Positions 57,933 to 64,000 of a stretch of DNA of 64,000 bases are shown here, piece after piece. The stretch comes from Hsuehochloa calcarea (lineage: Eukaryota > Streptophyta > Magnoliopsida > Poales > Poaceae). Each line of letters opens with the position of its first letter. Position 1 is the stretch's first letter. The notes under the pieces are model-generated. The model was given only the letters and a program-made list of their open reading frames with translations. It was not told where the DNA came from and did not search any database. The DNA lies in assembly GCA_036346395.1 (NCBI GenBank), contig CM070611.1:20718473-20782472 (forward strand), read 5' to 3'. The translations under genes were made by a program, and so were the position numbers.

Positions 57933-58671
57933 ATGCCTCGTCTTCAGAGTTATGGAGAGCGCAAGGGAGGACTTGCCGCTAAACTTTGGAAGTTGTTACA
58001 AGTACTTGGAGGATTTGACCGTCCAATGTACCGTGGCAGTGCTTGGATCGTGAACGGCCGAGATCGTGGAGTGATTTGTCATTTGACCGTTTACGCCAGG
58101 AAGAACACCAAGGCGAGCAAACCCCTGAACATCTCAAATAAGAAGGAGTGTTTGGATTGAAGCAATCCAGGAGTCTTCGCGCCTTGCCATCCTGAGGATC
58201 TGCAACATCTACGCTCGGGAGCTTCGGGACACCATTTTTCGTTACCATCCCCGCTCTTCCGACGTGGATCTTGCTGCACGTTTGCTGTCTACGGAGGGAG
58301 AAAGCAACGCCACCGTTGTGCATCTTGCCCAGTTCGCCGCTGCTCAGGAGGAATCATTGGAGTGCGTCTACGAGACCCTTCAGAGAGCCGAAGAGAGGAT
58401 CGCCATGCTGGAAGAAACCCTCTATGGACAACACGATCATGAAGAAGACACTGAAGAAGAAGACCCAGAAGAAGCTGATGAACCGGCTGGACCAGAAGAG
58501 CCAGCAGAGGTAGTTGAGCCAGAGGAACCAGCAGCACCTGCACCAGAGACCCCTGGTCCTGTTGCACCAGCCCCGGGACATCAAGATCAGTTTGCAAGGA
58601 TGCCAGCTCAATTTCAGGTCTACAGCAGGTGGGAGCACCGTCAAGGCTACGGAGGCTATTTAATCGAGTAG
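57933..58671 (+). pseudogene. ORF0-like reading frame upstream of gag
   Basis: It starts at ATG 57933 (MPRLQSYGERKGGLAAKLWK). A frame change near 58155 connects to a second open part (58264-58671) with an ARLLSTEGES stretch, a probable coiled coil (EESLECVYETLQRAEERIAM) and then a very acidic, Pro-rich tail (EEDTEEEDPEEADEPAGPEE). It ends before gag starts at 58912. It has no protease, RT or Gag signature. An extra frame in this place is known for RIRE3/RIRE8-type rice elements and called orf0; its function is not established. The coiled coil plus acidic tail suggests a protein-interaction role, which is inference. Confidence 0.65.
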
Positions 58672-58911
58672 TCCGAAAAGTTGTTTCAGGTTTAGACAGT
58701 CTTAGTTTGTGAGTCGCCCTTTAGGCGGTAGTTTGTGTGCAAGTATGAGCTGCAGAGGCCCTTAGGCATTTGTTGCAAGCCATACTATTATCTTAATTAA
58801 TATAAGAGTTTCAGTTGAGTTTTCTTAAAATATGTTGTTGGGTTTTACCTACCCCGCTTAGTTCTACAACTTATCTCGTGCTTGCTACCTTATCTAACCT
58901 GAAATTCACGG

Positions 58912-60131
58912 ATGGTTCGGACTCGTCAAGTCGCTACAAGTGGTTCCGATACTCGATGTCGGAAGGGCGAGAGTAGACCCCGCAAGACGGTTTCACCACA
59001 AGTACCTTCAATTGATCTGCAGAATTTTGGAGCATTCATGGCAGCTCAGACCCAGTTGATGTATACCATGATGAACCAGATGCAGGCTATGAATAACCAG
59101 AAACACAACAATCAGCATCACAATGGAGCCCTAGTTGATCATGGTCACAACGGATCATCCAAGTTGACCGAGTTTATGAGAACCCGTCCACCAACTTTCT
59201 CTGGACATGTCTCACCGGTAGAAGCTGATGATTGGCTTCGTGTCATTGAGAGGAAACTGCTGATCACTCAATGCAGCGATCATGAGAAAGTTACATGCGC
59301 CACTCACGGATGGAAGGCATTCTTTGCCGAATGGTGGGAAAACTTTTGTGCAGCGCATGGAACGCCGCAAGACATTACTTGGGAAGAGTTCACAACTGCT
59401 TTTCGCCAGTATCATGTGCCGGAAGGAATCATGGATCGGAAGAAGGATGAATTCTGTGCTCTCAAGCAAGGAGGAAAGTGAGTGACTGACTACCTCAACA
59501 AATTCTCTCAACTTGCTCGATATGCTGCAGAAGATTTTGCCACTAACAAAGCTCGCCAGAGTCGTTTTCTGAAAGGATTAAACACTGGACTTCAAGTCAA
59601 CTTGATCGGCCACACCTTTCCTGATTTCCAAGAGATGATCAACAAGGCTTTGATTCTTGAGGATAAGCGCAAGGAATTGAAAGATCACCGTAAGCGCAGA
59701 ATGGCTCAGCAAGGAAGTCACCAACCCCAGCTGAAGGCAAGAATGATTCCACCGCAGTTTAGCCGTTTTCCACCACAGAATTCTGCCAGACCACCTGCAC
59801 CAACTTCAGCACCTCGTCCAGTTGCTCAGAACTTCCGCAATCCCACACCAGTCAACCCCAATCCAGTAAGCAACCCACAGATTATACCCAGAGTTTGCTT
59901 TACCTGTCGTCAGCCAGGGCATTTTGCCAACCGATGTCCGCAGAATGGGACAATCACTCTAGTACGATTCAACCTTGGGAACACACCAGCCAAGACACCA
60001 GTACAGAACAACCATCAAGAAACTTCTCATGCTGCCGGTCAATCCGGAGGAGCACATGTCGATGGTCGAGGCCGTGTCAACCACGTCACTCTGGAAGGAG
60101 CTCGAGAAGCACCGGCGTTGTCTTGGGTAAG
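58912..60131 (+). pseudogene. gag: gag of the chromovirus (broken)
   Basis: It starts at ATG 58912 (MVRTRQVATSGSDTRCRKGE). The conserved core includes FMRTRPPTFSGHVSPVEADD with the WLR following, then the matrix/capsid-like helices. A TGA at 59479-59481 interrupts it just before VTDYLNKFSQLARYA. The next part (59482 onward) runs through a Pro-rich linker to the CCHC knuckle CFTCRQPGHFANRC (about 59898-59940). Gag forms the RNA-containing particle. Length and motif order are normal for Tekay-type elements; the stop is the main defect. Confidence 0.9.
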
Positions 60132-60559
60132 TTTACGTAAATTCGATACTGCATCGATTCATTTGATTACGGAGCTTCGCATTCGTTTGTTTCTAAAGTT
60201 TTTGCAACTAAGAACAAATTGAAAGTTATGCATCTTAAGCATACTCTGTTAGTCCAGTCACCTGGAGCAGAGCTAAGTTCTAAAGTTGGATGTTTAGGAG
60301 CTAGGCTACTCATATCTGGAGTTGAGTTTCTAGCTAACCTAATAGTTCTAGACACTCAGACCATAGATGTCATCCTTGGTATGGATTGGTTATCCAAACA
60401 TAAAGCAGTGCTAGATTGTGGTCGTAGAGCCGTAACATTAGAGGATACCACTGGAAAGAAAGTGGAATTTCTAGCCACCTCAGTATGTGATGGACATTTG
60501 GTAGTCCACAGTCTGAAGACAGTTTCCTTGGAAGATGTACACGTAGTCGAGATTACCTG
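60132..60559 (+). pseudogene. pol: Aspartic protease of the chromovirus
   Basis: The frame around 60160 gives FDYGASHSFVSKVFATK, where the retropepsin active site is normally DSGA; here Ser is replaced by Tyr. The conserved second half reads IDVILGMDWLSKHKAVLDCG (about 60364-60423). It joins the gag frame only after a frameshift, and a stop (TGA, 60558-60560) ends it before RT. Gag-Pol cleavage by this copy is unlikely. Confidence 0.85.
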
Positions 60560-61930
60560 ACATATTTCGGAAGAGTTACGGGAATGCCACGGACCGTGAC
60601 ATTGAGTTTGTCATCGATCTAGTGCCAGGAACAGCACCAATTTCCAAGAGACCCTATCGGATGCCAGCCGATGAACTTGTGGAAATAAAGAAGTAGATAG
60701 AAGAACTACTAGAGAAAGGTTTTGTAAGACCTAGTTCGTCGCCATGGGGAGCGCCATTTTTGTTTGTCAAGAAGAAAGATGGAAACAGGAGGATGTGCAT
60801 CGATTATCGTTCTCTCAACGAAGTCACCATCAAGAACAAGTACCCATTGCCCAGAATTGATGATTTGTTCGACCAGATGAATGGAGCCGGAGTATTCTCC
60901 AAGATCGATCTGCGATCAGGTTACCATCAGTTGAAGATTTGTCCTAAGGATGTACCTAAGACCGCTTTCTCAACCCGGTATGGACATTATGAATTTCTAG
61001 TCATGTCGTTTGGTCTGACTAATGCCCCTGCTTATTTCATGAACATGATGAACAAAGTATTCATGGAATATTTGGATATGTTCGTAGTAGTGTTCATTGA
61101 TGATATTTTGGTATACTCAAAGTCAGAAGAAGAGCATGCTGAACACCTAAGACTAATCCTAGAGAAGCTCAGAGAACATCAGTTGTATGCCAAGTTCAGC
61201 AAGTGTGACTTTAGGAAAAAGAAAGTTGATTTTCTCGGTCATATGATGACAACCGAAGGAGTAGCAGTTGACCCCAGAAAGGTTAAAGCTGTAATGAATT
61301 GGGAGCAGCCCAAGACGGTTACTCAAATTCGTAGTTTCTTGGGAATGGTAGGATACTATCGTCGTTTCATTGAAGGATTCTCAACGATTGCTAAGCCTCT
61401 TACGCAATTATTGAAGAAAGAGAAGAAGTTCATTTGGACCCCAGCTTGTGAAGAAAGTTTTCAAGAATTGAAGAAACGTTTGACTTCAGCCCCAGTACTA
61501 GTTTTGCCGGATATCAGCAAGGATTTTGATATCTACTGTGATGCCTCGCGTCAAGGATTATGATGTGTCCTTACGCAAGAAGGAAGAGCTGTCACTTATG
61601 CGTCAAGGCAATTAAGGCCTCATGAGAAGAATTACCCCACCCATGATTTGGAATTAGCTGCCGTAGTGCATGCTTTGAAGATTTGGCGTCATTATCTCAT
61701 CGGTAATCGCTGTGAAGTTTACACCGATCATAAGAGCCTGAAGTACATATTCACTCAGTCTGACCTGAATATGAGACAGAGAAGATGTCTGGAATTAATA
61801 AAGGATTATAATCTTGGAATCCATTACCATCCTGGTAAGGCCAATGTAGTTGCAGATGCACTGAGTCGTAAGAGCTACTGCAATGCTCTGGAAGAAAAAG
61901 AGTTGTGTTCAGAACTTCATGAGGAATTCT
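60560..61930 (+). pseudogene. pol: Reverse transcriptase and RNase H of the chromovirus (broken)
   Basis: The RT N-terminal linker (PISKRPYRMPADELVEIKK) ends in a TAG near 60694. The main frame 60760-61563 has the CIDYRSLN, YPLPRIDDLFDQ, FSKIDLRSGYHQ, FSTRYGHYEF and FIDD (61093-61104) boxes, so the catalytic Asp pair is present. A TGA at 61561 falls just after YCDASRQGL in RNase H. RNase H then continues with THDLELAAVVHALKIWRHYL, YTDHKSLK and VVADALSRK to a stop near 61930. Typical gypsy order RT-RNase H; three nonsense changes. Confidence 0.93.
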
Positions 61931-61965
61931 AGAAACTACAGCTAGAAATTGTTTCTGAAGGATTT

Positions 61966-63198
61966 GTGGCCAGTCTGGAAGTGCAGTCTACTCTGGGGAA
62001 ACAGATTCGTGAAGCTCAACCCAAGGATTCTGAGTTTGCCGACCTCAAGAAGATGGCAGAAGGAAAATTTAAAGACTTTACCGTGGATGATCAGCATATA
62101 CTGTGGATCAATGGATGTATCTGTGTACCGGATATTGATGGATTAAGACAGCTGATTTTGAAGGAAGCCCATGACTCGAAGTATTCGATTCACCCTGGAA
62201 GCACTCAGATGTATCAAGATGTTAAGAATAAGTTTTGGTGGCCAAACTTAAAGCGAGACGTCGCAGAGTTTGTTGCCTTATGCGACGTGTGTTAGAAAGT
62301 AAAGCGAGCATCGAGACCAGGCGGGTTTGCTACAATCGTGAAGATACGAAATGGGCGGGAAGAGATCGGTATGGATTTTATTACCGGTTTACCCAAGACT
62401 CAATCAGGTTATGATTCAATTTGGGTAATAGTGGATCATTTGACTAAAGTTGCTCATTTCTTGCCAGTCAAAACCACTTACTCAGGAGACCGCTTGGCAG
62501 AGTTGTATATGTCAAAAATCGTCAGTCTACATGGTGTGCCTAAGAAGATAGTGTCAGATCGAGGATCTCAGTTCACCTCTCGTTTACGCAAAGTCTACAT
62601 GAAGCCACAGGAAGTCATCGAATTTGATCTTGCTTATCATCCACGACGGATGGATGATGAAAGAGTCAACCGATATTGGAAGATATGTTGAGAGCACGTG
62701 CCTTAGCAAATGCTACGATTGGGATAAGAGTTTGCCGTATCTTTGAATTCTCGTACAACAACAGATTATCAAGCCGGTTCTGAGATGTCACCATTTGAAG
62801 CTTTGTATGGTCGTGCCTGCAGAACTCCATTAAATTGGTCAGAGACCGCTGAACGTGTAGTGTTCGGGCCAGATATTATTCAGGAAGCCGAAGAACAAGT
62901 TGCTATGATCAGAGAGAGGTTAAAGATAGCCCAGTCCAGGCAAAAGAGTTATGCCGATAATTGTCGCCGTGACCTCAGCTTTGAACCAGAGGATTTTGTG
63001 TATCTTCGAGTTACCCCGCTCAGAGGTGTCAGGAGATTCCACGCCAAAGGGAAGCTTACCCCGAGGTATGTGGGTCCCTTCAAGATTCTAGAACGTCGTG
63101 GAGAAGTTGTGTACCAATTGGAGCTACCACAGTCGTTGGCAGGAGTGCATGATGTCTTTCATGTCTCTCAGCTGAAGAAGTGTCTTCGTGTGCCATAA
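61966..63198 (+). pseudogene. pol: Integrase of the chromovirus (broken)
   Basis: The H2C2 finger is visible (HDSKYSIHPGSTQMYQD...ALCDVC), followed by a TAG at 62293. Core: MDFITGLPKTQSGYDSIWVI (first Asp), SDRGSQF (second Asp) and a degraded DDERVNRYW block keeping the Glu (about 62660); the usual HPQTDGQSER is altered here. A stop at 62689 and a frameshift follow. The C-terminal part 62743-63198 has MSPFEALYGRACRTPL, KGKLTPRYVGPFKILE and VHDVFHVSQLKKCL, the usual GPY/F-type module. Confidence 0.9.
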
Positions 63199-63408
63199 GA
63201 GTAGACCCCGTTGGAGTCAATTGAACTGAAGGAAGATCTCACGTACAAAGAACAACATGTCAGGATTTTTGATGTCGCAGAGCGCCGCACCAGAAGCAAG
63301 ACCATTCGTTTCTGCAAAGTCCAGTGGAGTAACCACTCAAAAGGAGAAGCAACGTGGGAACGTGAAGAAGAGTTGAAAGCCGAGTTCCCTAGCCTTTTCT
63401 CTAGCTAG
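63199..63408 (+). pseudogene. pol: Chromodomain-like C-terminus of chromovirus pol
   Basis: After a TAA (63196-63198) and a TAG, the frame 63211-63408 gives RIFDVAERRTRSKTIRFCKV followed by QWSNHSKGEATWEREEEL, ending FPSLF before a TAG. The Q/KW...ATWE pattern is the degenerate chromodomain of Tekay-type elements, thought to steer integration toward chromatin marks. Confidence 0.82.
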
Positions 63409-63433
63409 CCTAAATCTCGTGGTCGAGATTCCC

Positions 63434-63448
63434 TTAAGGGGGGAGGTT
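63434..63448 (+). other. Polypurine tract of the chromovirus
   Basis: TTAAGGGGGGAGGTT directly before the 3' LTR start. Confidence 0.85.
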
Positions 63449-64000
63449 TGTAACATCCCAATTTTCAGAGTTTTGAAAATCCTTTAAATAGTGGTAGTGA
63501 GAAAATTCACCATTTGGATTTATTTGAATATTAATTTAAAAGCTTAATATGGACTTTAAGGACAAACCGATTTAATGTGCTTAATTCCAACATCAACAAT
63601 GGCCAAACTTATTTCATTTAGATTCTATTTGCTTGGATATATTTTATAAAATTTTCTGGAATTTTTCCAAAGTCATTTGCTATTTTCTATTGGCTATTTG
63701 TATTTTCTGGATTTATTTAAAAGAAAAACCAAAAGAAAATCATCTGGAACAGTGCTGGGCCGAAGGCCAACACTATTCCACCGCAGCCCAGCTTCTCTCA
63801 TTGACCGCCGCGCGCTCGCTCCAGTAGTTGGATCGGCATCGCCCGCTGCGCCGCCGCGCGTTGCGCTGCTTTACTCTCGCCGACCGGTGGCCCGCCGATG
63901 CCACGTCGCATCGTCTTCTCCACGGACTCTCCCGCGCGCTCGACTCATTGCCGTTTTCTCCGTGGTCTCCCCTCCTCGCCTATATAAAGGCCCGACCCTC
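63449..64000 (+). repeat. 3' LTR of the chromovirus (first 552 bp; window ends)
   Basis: It repeats the start of 54703-57717 with few substitutions up to about 63750, then small indels in the GC-rich part. TATATAAA lies at 63981-63988. Confidence 0.93.

Larger units (their letters stand above)
54703..64000 (+). mobile_element. Ty3/gypsy chromovirus (Tekay/RIRE3-RIRE8-like), nearly full length, 3' LTR cut by window end
   Basis: Order: 5' LTR 54703-57717, iMet primer site, ORF0-like frame, gag, protease, RT, RNase H, integrase, chromodomain-type tail, polypurine tract, 3' LTR from 63449. RT before integrase defines Ty3/gypsy. The 3-kb LTRs and the extra frame upstream of gag recall rice RIRE3/RIRE8; this match is from memory. 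The first 300 bp of the two LTRs differ at about four positions, with more changes in the GC-rich part. There are at least eight stops or frameshifts in the coding region, so the element is dead. Confidence 0.93.

Overview
This is eukaryotic nuclear DNA from a plant, almost certainly a grass (Poaceae). Evidence seen directly: grass-type LTR retrotransposons of Ty1/copia and Ty3/gypsy type with tRNA-iMet primer sites (TGGTATCAGAGC), a CACTA element with CACTACTACAAAA ends, a Stowaway MITE with TA target sites, a Mutator-like element (MULE) carrying a plant mobile domain gene, and one EAR-motif zinc-finger gene. There are no bacterial features. The species cannot be fixed from sequence alone; rice-tribe or another grass is an inference.

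Layout. Positions 1-21946 are one nested pile: a minus-strand gypsy LTR piece (20959-21946), then two plus-strand LTR pieces (18255-20958 and 13265-15131) with a Tat-like gypsy fragment and a third LTR end between them (15132-18254). Into that pile copia element 2 inserted (minus, 6638-13264), and into its reverse transcriptase codons copia element 1 of the same family (minus, 1-6637). Several missing halves should lie left of the window. Positions 22047-25065 are a low-repeat island with the only intact host gene seen, a 175-aa C2H2/EAR repressor-type protein (24198-24725, minus), and a foldback repeat. Positions 25066-34810 hold a truncated minus LTR, a second minus gypsy element (27419 to about 31420), and, fused head-on to it, the 3' end of a plus-strand copia with its 3' LTR (32923-34810).

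Positions 34811-36445 are mixed unique sequence and LTR relics. 36446-40893 is a non-autonomous CACTA element with 3-bp target duplication (ATG), split by a 3.15-kb solo gypsy LTR. A Stowaway MITE lies at 41143-41407. 41687-51081 is a 9.4-kb MULE bounded by a perfect 10-bp target duplication (GCCTTCCGTG), with about 400-bp terminal inverted repeats, a plus-strand plant mobile domain gene and a minus-strand MURA-type transposase, both frameshifted, and extra internal copies of the terminal repeat. 51092-53640 has no convincing gene. 54132-54702 is the 3' end of one chromovirus, interrupted by another, much fuller one: 5' LTR 54703-57717, ORF0-like reading frame, gag, protease, RT, RNase H, integrase and a chromodomain-like tail, then the start of its 3' LTR at 63449, cut by the window end.

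Nothing here forms an operon. Functionally the window is a transposon graveyard around one small regulatory gene. All retroelement polyproteins carry stops or frameshifts. The items most worth pursuing are the composite MULE, the foldback next to the zinc-finger gene, the gypsy/copia chimera, and the palindromic CACTA end array.
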